Positions 9,297-18,700 of a DNA stretch of 62,040 nucleotides are shown here, one piece after another. The notes beneath the pieces were generated by a model. That model was given only the letters and a program-made list of their open reading frames with translations, searched no databases and was not told where the DNA came from. A program made the translations under genes and the position numbers. The DNA comes from Gammaproteobacteria bacterium (GTDB lineage Bacteria; Pseudomonadota; Gammaproteobacteria; Steroidobacterales; Steroidobacteraceae). The first letter of the stretch is position 1. Each line of letters opens with the position of its first letter. Location of the stretch: positions 1-62,040 of the forward strand of contig VGTW01000004.1 of assembly GCA_016874555.1 (NCBI GenBank), given 5' to 3'.

Positions 9297-10691
9297 TCAG
9301 CGTGGCAACCAGCCGTCCTGCGCGAGGCCGGCGTACAGTTGGTCGAGCGTCAGCGCTGCCTTGCTGATGAGTTCTTCGATCTCGGTGCGGGTAATGACTA
9401 GTGGCGGCGCCACGATCAAGGTATCCCAAACTGCGCGCATCACAAGCCCATTGCGGATTGCAAGATCGCGGCCGCGCGAACCGACGGTACCGCGCTCCTT
9501 AAAAAACTGTCTCGAGGGTTTCGCGGGTACAAGTTCGAGTGCGCCGAAAAGCCCTAAGGCCCGCGCCTCGCCGACAAGAGGATGCGCGGCCAGCTCGCGC
9601 CAACGTGCCGCCCAGTACGGCGCCAGATCCTCGCGTACCCGCTCGATCACCCGCTCGCGGTGCAGGATGTCGAGATTGGCGAGCGCCACCGCCGCCGCTA
9701 CCGGATGCCCTGAATAGGTGTAGCCGTGTGCGAACTCGCCGCCGGTCTCAATGAAAACTTCAGCCACGCGATCGCTCACCATCAGCGCGCCCAAGGGCTG
9801 ATAGCCCGAGGTGATCGCTTTGGCGAGCGTCATGAAATCGGGACGGGTGCCGAAGTGCTCACAGCCAAACCAGCGACCGGTGCGCCCGAAGCCGCAGATC
9901 ACCTCATCCGAAGCAAACAAAATGCCGTATTTATCGACGATGCGTTGCACCTCGGGCCAGTAGGTCTTCGGCGGAATAATCACCCCGCCCGCCCCCTGCA
10001 CCGGCTCGCCGATGAAAGCGGCGACACGCTGCGGGCCGATCTCGAGAATCTTGGCCTCGAGCTCACGCGCGACGCGCAAGCCGAACTCGGACGGGTCGAG
10101 ATCGCCGCCGCACTCGAACCAATAGGGCTGCCCGATATGCACGATGTCTGGAATCGGCAGTCCACCCTGTGCGTGCATGGCTTTCATGCCGCCGAGCGAT
10201 GCGCCCGCCATGGTGCTGCCATGGTAGCCGTTCCAGCGACTGATGATCACCGTGCGCTCGGACTCGCCGCGCAGCGCCCAGTAGCGACGAGCGAGCCGTA
10301 CAAAGGTGTCGTTCGACTCGCTGCCCGAGCCAGTGAAAAACACGTGTTTGAAGTGCGGCGGTGACAACTCGGCGAGTCGCGCGGCAAGTTCGATCGCCGG
10401 CGGATTGGCGCATTGAAAAAAGCTGTTGTAGTACGGCAGCTCCTGCATTTGCCGATAGGCGACCTCGGCGAGCTCGCGCCGCCCATAGCCGAGCGCAACG
10501 CACCACAATCCCGACATGCCATCGAGAATCCGATTGCCCTCGCTGTCATACAAATAAATCCCCTCAGCGCGCGTGATCACACGCGTGCCGCGGGCCGCGA
10601 GGGCGCTTGTGTCGGTGAAGGGATGCAAATAGTGCGCAGCGTCTAGCGCCTGCCACTCGCGCGTCGTGCGCATTTTAGAGGAAGCAGTCAT
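9297..10691 (-). CDS. spuC: Putrescine/polyamine aminotransferase (SpuC-like, class III)
   Basis: Class III PLP aminotransferase of 464 residues, close in length and motifs to Pseudomonas SpuC, which transfers an amino group from putrescine (or cadaverine) to pyruvate and yields 4-aminobutanal and alanine. Visible are GSGSESNDT (121-129, cofactor phosphate site), the aromatic WNGYHG segment (153-158), GEPVQGAGG, Asp262 in ASDEVICGFGRTG that holds the pyridine nitrogen, and the Schiff-base Lys291 in TLAKAITSGYQPLG. ATG at 10691. It sits between puuA and potF in the same operon, so it is likely a second, glutamylation-independent way into putrescine breakdown. Related omega-aminotransferases such as beta-alanine:pyruvate cannot be excluded by sequence alone. 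Confidence 0.85.
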   Translation of the reverse strand: MTASSKMRTTREWQALDAAHYLHPFTDTSALAARGTRVITRAEGIYLYDSEGNRILDGMSGLWCVALGYGRRELAEVAYRQMQELPYYNSFFQCANPPAIELAARLAELSPPHFKHVFFTGSGSESNDTFVRLARRYWALRGESERTVIISRWNGYHGSTMAGASLGGMKAMHAQGGLPIPDIVHIGQPYWFECGGDLDPSEFGLRVARELEAKILEIGPQRVAAFIGEPVQGAGGVIIPPKTYWPEVQRIVDKYGILFASDEVICGFGRTGRWFGCEHFGTRPDFMTLAKAITSGYQPLGALMVSDRVAEVFIETGGEFAHGYTYSGHPVAAAVALANLDILHRERVIERVREDLAPYWAARWRELAAHPLVGEARALGLFGALELVPAKPSRQFFKERGTVGSRGRDLAIRNGLVMRAVWDTLIVAPPLVITRTEIEELISKAALTLDQLYAGLAQDGWLPR

Positions 10692-10699
10692 CGCCCCAT

Positions 10700-10742
10700 T
10701 TTAATTATAAAGTCGACTTGGGCGCGCCGTCGCGAGGTCTAC
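10700..10742 (-). promoter_or_regulatory. Candidate internal promoter between puuA and the aminotransferase gene
   Basis: The 51-bp gap is AT-rich, unlike its surroundings. On the minus strand it has a perfect TATAAT (complement of 10704-10709) directly next to a ten-base palindrome AAGTCGACTT (10710-10719). No good -35 box is found at 17 bp (CGACGG), so activity would need an activator. The palindrome overlapping the spacer could be an operator. This is pattern reading only. Confidence 0.3.
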
Positions 10743-12083
10743 TCAGACGTTGAGCAACAAGTGCTCGCGCTCCCAGGAACTGATCACCTGAAGAAAGACC
10801 TCGTACTCGGCCTCCTTCACCAGCGTGAACGCCGACACGAAACTCTCGCCAAGAATCTCGATCAAGGGATCGCACTCGCGCAGCAAGCGAACGGCCTCAT
10901 CGAGGCTGCGCGGCAACGAGAACGGCAAATCGTGGGCGCTGCCGGTGATCGGTTCGGTGGGCGACAACCCCTGAACCATGCCGAGGTAACCGCAGGCGAG
11001 CGAGGCGGCGCTCGCGAGATAGGGGTTGGCATCGGCACCCGACAAGCGATTCTCGACACGACGCGACTTCGGGTCCGACCCGGGTATGCGCAAACCTGCG
11101 GTACGATTGTCGTAGCCCCACTGCACGTTGATCGGTGCCACCTCAAAGCGCGTGATGCGCCGATACGAATTCACGTTCGGCGCGAGCAGCGCCATAGCCG
11201 CCGGTAAATACCGTTGCAGGCCGGCAATATGCGAAAAGAATAACTGCGTTGGTGTGCCGTCGCCATTAGAAAACACGTTCTTGCTGGTTTTGCGATCGAC
11301 AACACTCTGGTGAATGTGCATCGCACTGCCTGGCTCCTTGGCATGCGGCTTCGCCATGAAGGTCGCATACATCTTGTGACGCATCGCAGCCTCGCGCGCC
11401 GTGCGTTTGAACATGAAGGCCTGATCAGCAAGATCGAGTGCGTTACCATGCAACAGATTGATTTCCATCTGCGCCGGCCCGTCCTCGTGGATGAGCGTGT
11501 CGATTGCGATATCCTGCTCTTCGCAAAATTGATAGACGTCATCGAACAGCGGATCAAATTCATTGACCGCCGCAATGCTGTAGGACTGCCGCCCGGGCTC
11601 GGCGCGCCCCGAGCGTCCGATCGGTGGCTTGAGCGGATAATCGGCATCGATATTCGGCTCGACGAGATAAAACTCGAGCTCGGGCGCCACGACGGGCTCC
11701 CAGCCTTTTTGCGCATAAAGATCGAGCACGTAGCGCAACACTTCACGCGGCGCCATCTTCACGCGCCGACCGTCGGCATAGAAACAATCGTGGATCACCT
11801 GCGCCGTGGGCTCTGGCGTCCACGGCACGCGACGAATGGTGTTTGGATCGGGCTTCAGGACAATGTCGATCTCCGCCGGACTCATTGCTGCAGCAGTTTC
11901 TTCGGGGTAATCGCCGGTCACCGTCTGCAGGAAAATGCTCTCAGGCAGGCGCATGCCCTGATCGGCCTGAAACTTTTGCGCAGGCATGAGTTTGCCGCGA
12001 GCGATTCCGGCCATGTCAGGCACGATCGCCTCGATTTCCTGAATGTTGTGCTCACGGAAAAACTCCGAAATCTGATCTGTCAT
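10743..12083 (-). CDS. puuA: Gamma-glutamylputrescine synthetase (glutamine synthetase family), copy 1
   Basis: Glutamine-synthetase-fold ligase of 446 residues that joins glutamate to the amine of putrescine using ATP. Hallmarks are APELEFYLVEP (metal-binding Glu residues of the first strand), EDGPAQMEINLLHG, the nucleotide segment GSAMHIHQSV, NSYRR with WGYDNRTAGLRIPG, and the closing VENRLSGADANPYL signature. The N-terminal beta-grasp part is short, as in PuuA and other non-assimilatory members. The tyrosine adenylylation motif of GlnA is not seen. ATG at 12083 overlaps the puuD stop as ATGA, showing translational coupling. Substrate is inferred from neighbours: puuD, puuB and the putrescine importer. 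It is a distinct paralogue of the divergent copy at 13025. Confidence 0.88.
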   Translation of the reverse strand: MTDQISEFFREHNIQEIEAIVPDMAGIARGKLMPAQKFQADQGMRLPESIFLQTVTGDYPEETAAAMSPAEIDIVLKPDPNTIRRVPWTPEPTAQVIHDCFYADGRRVKMAPREVLRYVLDLYAQKGWEPVVAPELEFYLVEPNIDADYPLKPPIGRSGRAEPGRQSYSIAAVNEFDPLFDDVYQFCEEQDIAIDTLIHEDGPAQMEINLLHGNALDLADQAFMFKRTAREAAMRHKMYATFMAKPHAKEPGSAMHIHQSVVDRKTSKNVFSNGDGTPTQLFFSHIAGLQRYLPAAMALLAPNVNSYRRITRFEVAPINVQWGYDNRTAGLRIPGSDPKSRRVENRLSGADANPYLASAASLACGYLGMVQGLSPTEPITGSAHDLPFSLPRSLDEAVRLLRECDPLIEILGESFVSAFTLVKEAEYEVFLQVISSWEREHLLLNV

Positions 12084-12841
12084 GATACGAACCTCTGGCG
12101 GGCGCGCACCCGGGCGGCCTCGCCGAAAGCGGCGAACATCGCCACCGAAAAATCATTGGCCATCACGCGCCACTCCGGATGCCACTGCACCGCATAGGTG
12201 AAGGCCTTGGCATCGGGCAGCGAGAACGCCTCGATTAGGCCGTCAACCGCGCGCGCCTCGACCCGCAGCCGCGGCGCGAGTTCCTTGACCCCCTGTGAAT
12301 GGAGGGAGTTCACCGCAATCCGCTCCGCCCCACCCGCCCACTCGCGCAGGCGCCCGGGCTCGAGCAGCACCTCGTGCGCCGGTGCGTACTGCGAATCAAG
12401 TCGCGCCGATTTATCCTCGCGGTGATCTAGTAATTCCGGCAGGTCGTACACGCGCTGCCAGAGCTTGCCGCCCATGGCGACGTTCATTTCCTGAAACCCG
12501 CGACAGATGCCGAGGATCGGCACGCCTGCCGTGATTGCGCTGCGAATCAGTGGCAGCGTGGTCGCGTCGCGCTCGGGATCGTGCAACGTACCGAGCTCGC
12601 TCGGCCCCTCTTCGTAATGATGCGGTTCCACGTTCGAGGGACTACCCGGAAAAAGCAGACCATCCAAACCCGCGAGTAACTCGACAACCGCAAGCGGCTC
12701 GGGCAGCACGGGGATCACGAGCGGCAGGGCACCCGCAGCACGGACGACGGCATGCGCGTACTTCTCCCCGACCATGTGGAAGGGATGCGGACCGACCATG
12801 CGACGGTCGGCGGGTATACCAATGACTGGGCGCGCGGACAT
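12080..12841 (-). CDS. puuD: Gamma-glutamyl-gamma-aminobutyrate hydrolase
   Basis: Class I glutamine-amidotransferase-like hydrolase that splits gamma-glutamyl-GABA to glutamate and GABA, the last step of the glutamylated putrescine pathway. From the ATG at 12841 it has 253 residues, against 254 in E. coli PuuD, and the catalytic triad matches with an offset of one: Cys113 in GICRGFQEMN, His221 and Glu223 in QWHPEW. The oxyanion segment FPGSPSNVEP is also present. An upstream in-frame ATG at 12919 would add 26 residues without homology, so I chose 12841 because the family begins with RPVIGIPADRR. It is the first gene of the minus-strand operon and overlaps puuA by four bases. Confidence 0.93.
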   Translation of the reverse strand: MSARPVIGIPADRRMVGPHPFHMVGEKYAHAVVRAAGALPLVIPVLPEPLAVVELLAGLDGLLFPGSPSNVEPHHYEEGPSELGTLHDPERDATTLPLIRSAITAGVPILGICRGFQEMNVAMGGKLWQRVYDLPELLDHREDKSARLDSQYAPAHEVLLEPGRLREWAGGAERIAVNSLHSQGVKELAPRLRVEARAVDGLIEAFSLPDAKAFTYAVQWHPEWRVMANDFSVAMFAAFGEAARVRARQRFVS

Positions 12842-13024
12842 AAGGGAGACGGCGCTCGGAGACGAGCCGAGACCACACGTATTAAAACACAGCAGACCCC
12901 TGTATACCCGTCCAGCCATTGAGATTATTGCAGTAAGTTATTGTTTTTATTGAATCTATATTCATGTAAGTTGTTGCCGTTCAGAGGCCCTTACACTTAT
13001 GCTGCGTTTTTCTTGCGGGGCCTC
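12842..13024. promoter_or_regulatory. Divergent control region between puuD and the second puuA
   Basis: A 183-bp intergenic region from which both polyamine transcripts leave. Its centre (about 12920-12980) is clearly more AT-rich than the coding DNA. It holds a near-perfect 11-base direct repeat, GTAAGTTATTG at 12933-12943 and GTAAGTTGTTG at 12966-12976. The two starts are 33 bp apart, close to three helical turns. TATATT lies between them. These are candidate sites for a PuuR- or LysR-type regulator. No regulator gene is present in the cluster, so the regulator would act from elsewhere. Confidence 0.5.
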
Positions 13025-14419
13025 ATGACGGCTTTTCCAGAACTCGAGCGCTTCCTCGAACGCTACCCGCAGACGCGTCATGTCGACGTCTTCCTGAGCG
13101 ATCTCAATACCGTCGAGCGCGGCAAGCGGATCGAGCGCGAGGCACTCGAGCGCCTCTACGCCCAGGGCATGCTGCTGCCCGGCTCGATGTTCGCCCTCGA
13201 CGTTTTGGGCGGCACCATTCAGGCAACCGGTCTCGGCTTCGACGAGGGCGATGCCGACCGCCCCTGCAAACCGCTGCCCGGCAGCTTGGTGCCGGTACCT
13301 TGGCAAAGTGGTGATATCGCTCAGCTGCAAGTCTCGATGTACGAACACGATGGTCGGCCGTTTTTCGCCGACCCGCGCAACGTGCTCGCGCGAGTGATGG
13401 ACAAGTTCCACCGACTGAACCTCACGCCGGTGGTGGCGATCGAATACGAGTTCTATCTCATCGATCGAGCCCGCACGTCCGCGGGCCAGCCTCAGCCTCT
13501 ACCGCTTCCGCTCAGCGGTCGAAGAGAGTTTAGAACTCAGATCAATTCGATGTCGGATCTCGGTGAGTATTCGAAAGTTTTATCGCGCATTGACGAGGTC
13601 GCGCGTGCCCAAGGTCTGCCCGTGACCAGCGCCCTAGCGGAATATGGGCCTGGCCAATTCGAGGTCAACCTCGCCCACCGCGCCGACGCCCTGCAGGCCT
13701 GCGATGAGGCCCTGCGCTTTAAGCGTGTGGTACGCGGCGTCGCCCGCGAGCAGGGTGGGGATGCCACCTTCCTGCCGAAGCCCTACCGAGAGATGGCGGG
13801 CTCTGGTCTGCACGTACACGTCAGCCTGCTCGATGCGGCGGGTGCAAACCTCTTTGCCTGCCCAGATCCCGCGGCTGCGGGTGAGGACGCACCGTATCAC
13901 GGCGTCGAAAGCAGCGCCCTGCGCCATGCGCTGGGCGGTCTGCTGCGCACCATGGGCGACAGCGTCGCCGTATGTGCGCCTGGCCCGAACTCCTATAGAC
14001 GCTTTAGACCCGAGGCCTACGTGCCGATGACCCCCTCGTGGTCAGTCAATAACCGCGGCTCGGCGCTGCGCTTACCGGTCAGCGACGAGCGTAATCGGCG
14101 CATTGAACATCGCCTCGCGGGGGCGGATGCCAACCCATATTTGGTGGTGGCCTGGGTGCTGGCCAGCATCCACCACGGCATCGCCGAGGGGCTGGAGCCG
14201 ATCGCCCCGGTCCGTGGTAACGCCTATCGCGAAAGCGGCGAAACGCTGCCCACCCATTGGGCGAGCGCCATCGAACGTTTCCGTCGAAGCGAGTTCGCCG
14301 AGGGCTACCTCGGCCGACTTTTCCGCGACCACTACGCCACCGTCAAGCAGGCCGAAGCCGACGAGTTCAACTCTTACGTCACGCCGCTCGAGATGCAGTG
14401 GTACCTCGGCGCGATCTGA
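13025..14419 (+). CDS. puuA: Gamma-glutamylpolyamine synthetase (glutamine synthetase family), copy 2
   Basis: A second glutamine-synthetase-family ligase, 464 residues from the ATG at 13025. Motifs are IEYEFYLIDRA (metal ligands), EYGPGQFEVNL, GSGLHVHVSLLDA, NSYRRF, VNNRGSALRLPV and IEHRLAGADANPYL. It is clearly divergent from copy 1 in loops and length, resembling the PauA series of pseudomonads in which each member prefers a different amine. A longer reading from 12941 adds 28 residues in the AT-rich control region and is unlikely. puuB starts four bases after its stop, so the two are co-translated. Substrate could be putrescine, a longer polyamine, or another monoamine. Confidence 0.88.
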   Translation: MTAFPELERFLERYPQTRHVDVFLSDLNTVERGKRIEREALERLYAQGMLLPGSMFALDVLGGTIQATGLGFDEGDADRPCKPLPGSLVPVPWQSGDIAQLQVSMYEHDGRPFFADPRNVLARVMDKFHRLNLTPVVAIEYEFYLIDRARTSAGQPQPLPLPLSGRREFRTQINSMSDLGEYSKVLSRIDEVARAQGLPVTSALAEYGPGQFEVNLAHRADALQACDEALRFKRVVRGVAREQGGDATFLPKPYREMAGSGLHVHVSLLDAAGANLFACPDPAAAGEDAPYHGVESSALRHALGGLLRTMGDSVAVCAPGPNSYRRFRPEAYVPMTPSWSVNNRGSALRLPVSDERNRRIEHRLAGADANPYLVVAWVLASIHHGIAEGLEPIAPVRGNAYRESGETLPTHWASAIERFRRSEFAEGYLGRLFRDHYATVKQAEADEFNSYVTPLEMQWYLGAI

Positions 14420-14423
14420 GCTT

Positions 14424-15710
14424 ATGAGCCCGCACGTCGACTCCTGGTACGCCGCCAGTGCTGCCGCCAACGCCGCGGCAACGCCGCCGCGCCCCACCCT
14501 CACAGGCTTGGTCGAGGTCGATGTCGGTGTGGTTGGCGGCGGCATCGCCGGTTGCTCGGCCGCACTGCATCTGGCCGAGCGCGGCTATCGCGTCGCACTG
14601 CTCGAGGCCGAAGTCATCGGCTGGGGCGCCTCGGGACGCAGCGGTGCGCAGGCCATCACCGGCGTCGCCTGCGGGCAAAGCAAGCTCGAATCTTTGGTCG
14701 GTGCCGGCGATGCGCGGCGGATATGGGATATGAGTGTTGAGGCGCTCACCCTGCAGCGCGAGCTCATTCAAAAATATACGATCGATTGTGACTACGTCAC
14801 TGGACAAATGCATGTCGCCCTCAAGCCGAGGCAGGAACGCGAGCTACGCGACGAAGTCGAAATGCTGAATCGACGCTACGGCTATCACTCAGTGCGCATG
14901 GTCGAACGCGACGAGCTTCGTAGCCTGATCGCCACCGACCTCTATATCGCGGGTACGCTCGACCCGCTCTGCGGGCATCTGCATCCGCTCAAATATACGC
15001 AGGGACTGGCCGCGACTGCCGAGCGACTCGGCGTTAAAATATTCGAGCACTCGCGGGCGCTGAGTTACACGCGGGGGACGGGCCTGGCCGTCCGAACCGC
15101 CCAAGGCGAGCTCCGCTGCCGGCAGCTCGCGCTCTGCGGTAACGCCTGGCTCGGATCCACCGCGCCGGCGCTCGCGAGAAAAATCATCGGTGTCGGCACC
15201 TACATCATCGCGACGCAAGTCCTCGGGGCCGAGCGCGCTGCGGCACTCATTCGCAACAATGCCGCGGTCACCGATATCAATTGGGTAATCGATTATTTTC
15301 GGCGTTCAGCAGATCATCGTCTGCTCTTCGGTGGGCGGGTGAGCTACTCGGGTCTCGATCCGCTGGGCACACGCCGCGCGACACGAGCGCGAATGCTCAA
15401 AGTTTTCCCGCAGCTCGCCGAGGTGGGCGTGGACTACTCCTGGGGCGGACTCGTCGACATCACGATCAATCGCGCGCCGCATTTTGGCGAACTTGAGCCT
15501 AACGTGTATTTTGTGCAGGGCTTCAGCGGCCACGGCATTGCGCTCGCCGGTCTTGCTGGCAAACTATTGGCCGAAGCCATCAGTGGTCAAAGCGAACGCT
15601 TCGATATCTTTGCGCGCATTCGGCACCGCGATTTTCCCGGGGGCACGGCGCTGCGCCGACCTGCCCTCGTTCTGGCGATGCTGTGGTATCGCCTGCGTGA
15701 CCTGATGTAG
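14424..15710 (+). CDS. puuB: Gamma-glutamylputrescine oxidase (FAD-dependent)
   Basis: DAO-family flavoprotein of 428 residues (E. coli PuuB 426) that oxidises gamma-glutamylputrescine to gamma-glutamyl-aminobutyraldehyde, releasing ammonia and hydrogen peroxide. The dinucleotide-binding GGGIAG lies at 38-43 in DVGVVGGGIAGCSAAL, with the acidic end of strand two at EAE (61-63). GWGASGRSGAQ follows, as in PuuB and OrdL proteins. The C-terminal FAD segment reads YFVQGFSGHGIALAGLAGK. The ATG at 14424 lies just after the puuA copy 2 stop. The product aldehyde needs a PuuC-type dehydrogenase, which is not in this cluster. Confidence 0.92.
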   Translation: MSPHVDSWYAASAAANAAATPPRPTLTGLVEVDVGVVGGGIAGCSAALHLAERGYRVALLEAEVIGWGASGRSGAQAITGVACGQSKLESLVGAGDARRIWDMSVEALTLQRELIQKYTIDCDYVTGQMHVALKPRQERELRDEVEMLNRRYGYHSVRMVERDELRSLIATDLYIAGTLDPLCGHLHPLKYTQGLAATAERLGVKIFEHSRALSYTRGTGLAVRTAQGELRCRQLALCGNAWLGSTAPALARKIIGVGTYIIATQVLGAERAAALIRNNAAVTDINWVIDYFRRSADHRLLFGGRVSYSGLDPLGTRRATRARMLKVFPQLAEVGVDYSWGGLVDITINRAPHFGELEPNVYFVQGFSGHGIALAGLAGKLLAEAISGQSERFDIFARIRHRDFPGGTALRRPALVLAMLWYRLRDLM

Positions 15711-15726
15711 CGCGGATGGCTATCGC

Positions 15727-15746
15727 GTGCGCGGTATGCGCGCTTT
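15727..15746 (+). terminator. Weak hairpin terminator after puuB
   Basis: GTGCGC pairs with GCGCGC (one G-T wobble) around a GGTAT loop and is followed by TTT, in the 46-bp gap where puuB converges with the RND pump gene. The T-run is short, so efficiency would be modest. Confidence 0.35.
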
Positions 15747-15756
15747 AAACAAGTGG

Positions 15757-18700
15757 TTAATGATGAGCGAAGCGGCGCAGCATCGGTCTGAGTCGCTGTT
15801 CGGTAATCTCGGCCACCACTGAATACGCAGAGGGCACGACCACCAGCGAGAGCAGTGTCGAGGTGATCAGACCGCCGATCACCGACACCCCGAGTGGCGT
15901 ACGGAAATTGCCGTCCGCACCGAGACCCAAGGCAATCGGCAACATGCCGGCGCCCATGGCGAGCGTGGTCATGATCACCGGGCGGGCCCTCTTGCGACAG
16001 GCATCGATCAACGCCTCGTCGCGCGACATCCCGGCCCGCTCGCCGAGAATCGCGTAATCGACGATCAGGATGGAATTTTTGACGGCAATACCATTGAGCA
16101 GCAGTAGGCCGATCAAGGACGGCAGCGACAGCGCGGTGCCCGTGAGCAGCAGCAGACCGAACGCACCGCCGCCACATAGCGGTACCGCGGCCAAAATGAC
16201 GATCGGTTGCGTGCCGCTGTGGAATAGCAGCACCAAGACCAAATAAACCGAAACGATCCCGGCGAGCAACGCGAGCACGAAGCCGACGAATAGCTCGACG
16301 AAAGCCTCGGAATCGCCGGCCGGCAGAATGCGCACGCCCGGCGGCAGATTTTGCATCGCGGGCATGGCGCTCACTTTAGACATGACGTCGCCTAGCGGCA
16401 ATCCATTAAGCTCTGCCGAGACCGTGACCGTGCGCTCGCGATTAAGGCGATCGATACGCGCCGGACCACTGCCCTCGGTGATGTCTGCCACCGACGACAG
16501 CGGCACCGGACCGCTTTTACCGGGCACCCGCAACTGCTGCAGCACGGCGGGGTCGGTGAGCGATGAGCCCGCGAGCTGCACGCGGATCGGCACCTGGCGC
16601 TCGGCCAAATTGAGTTTGGCCAGACGCTGACGGATATCGCCGCTGGTCGCAATTCGCGCGGCATCTGCAATATCGACGGTGGAGACACCGAGATCCGCCG
16701 CGCGCGCGGGGTCAGGTCGAATGACGATTTCGGGGCGCAGCAAGGCCGCTGTGGTGGTCACCGAACCGATGCCGGGAACGGTGCGTATCGCCGCGGCAAT
16801 CTCGCGCGAAGCCACGGCCAGTTGCTCGGAATCTCGACCGCCAATCGCAAGCGTCAGCCGATCACCCGGGCCACCGGCGGTAAAACCCACCCGGACGCCA
16901 GGCAAGTCAGCGAGTGACTTGCGGACCGAATCTTCGATCTCGGAACTCGTACGGGTGCGATCTTCGGCGAACTGCAACGTCATGCTGAGGCGCCGTACTT
17001 CGGGGAAGCTAATGCCCGCGCTCATGGTGTCGCCGCTCTCGCCGCCGACCGTGGTGAAGACACGAACCACGTCCGGAACTGTTGCCCGGAGACGCGCCCG
17101 CACCTCGGCCGCCACCTCGAGCGAATCACTGAGGCGCACCCCCGGCGGCAGCTCAACCTGCAATTGCGCGCGCGAGTTATCCGTTATTGGAAGAAATGTT
17201 TTCGGGATCAACGGGATCAAGGCCAGTGAACCTACGAACGTCGCCGTGGCGAGCGCGAGTACGCGCGCCCGGTGATGGATGGCAAATTCCACCCAGCGAA
17301 GATAACGCTGCATTAAATGTGAATCGGTGGCCACCTTCGGTTCGCCGCGCATGAAATAGCCGGCGAGCATCGGCGTCAGCAAGCGCGCCACCAGCAGCGA
17401 GAACAGCACCGCCGCCGCAGCTGTCCAGCCAAACTCGCGGAAAAACTTACCAGTGACTCCGGGCATGAACGCCACCGGAATGAACACTGCAGCCAGCGTC
17501 ACCGAAGTGGCAATCACCGCAATGCCAATCTCGTCGGCTGCATCGACAGCCGCCTCCATGGGCGGCTTGCCCATCGCACGATGCCGCGCTACATTCTCGA
17601 CTTCGACGATCGCATCATCGATCAGCACGCCGATCACCACGGCCAATGCAAGCAGGGTGAGCAGGTTCAAGGAGAAGCCGAGGAAGTGCATGACGCCGAA
17701 AGTCGGAATCACCGACAGCGGCAAGGCCAGCGCCGAGATCAGGGTGGCGCGCCACTCGCGCAAAAAGAACCAGACAACGATCACCGCCAGCAGCGCACCC
17801 TCAAGCAGCATATCCATCGAGGCGTCGTAAGAATTCTCTGCTCTCTCGACCGTGGCCTGCACCTCGGTGAAGCGCACCTCGGGATGCTCGCTCTGCAACT
17901 GCGCGATCCGCTTGCGTATGCCCTCGCCGACGGCGACTTCGCCGGAGCCCGCCGTACGGCGCGTAGAGAATCCGACAACATGCTTTTCATCGAGCATCGC
18001 CGCCGCGCGCGGCTCGGCGGCCCCGTCAGTGACGGTGGCGATGGCCGACAGTCGCACCGTACGTCCGTCGGGCAGATAGATCGGATAATCGGCCAAATCT
18101 TGCGCATTGCGCACGATCGCCACGGTGCGCACCGACTGCTCGGCACCGCCCGCCTCGGTGCGGCCACCCGGGCGCTCGACCTGCAACCGGGCTAGCTGGC
18201 CGGAAACCGCGCCCGCCGTCACGCCTAGCGCTTGCAGCGCCTCCGGGCGTAAATCGACGCGCACCTCGCGATCGACACCGCCGATCCGCGTGACCGAACC
18301 CACCCCCGCCACGCCGTAAATCGCCTTGGCTACGTTGTCATCGACGAACCACGACAGTTCGTCGGGGGCGAGCCGATCGGACTCAACGGCATAAGCCATC
18401 AAGGTCCCGCCTACCAAAGAAATACGCTGGATGATGGGCTCGTCCATGTCCTGTGGCAGGTCGCGTCGCACGCGAGCCACTGCATCTTTGACTTCATCGA
18501 GCGCACGATCGAGATCGCGTCCCAATTCGAATTCGATATTGATGACCGTCGTGCCCTCACTGATCGAGGAATTGATACGGTCGATACCCGGAATCGAAGC
18601 GACGGCATCTTCGATCTTGCGCGTGACGTCCGTCTCCATGGTCGCCGGCGGCGCGCCCGAGTAACTAACTGTGATTCTAATAGTCGGCAGTGCGATATCG

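Noticed and set aside
9726-10364. Long plus-strand open frames across the aminotransferase and puuA genes
   Set aside because: They are antisense frames kept open by high GC in third positions; translations show no domains, and the minus strand encodes well-conserved enzymes.
12842-12919. N-terminal extension of puuD from the ATG at 12919
   Set aside because: It would add 26 residues without homology, and the shorter form matches E. coli PuuD length and catalytic numbering to within one residue.
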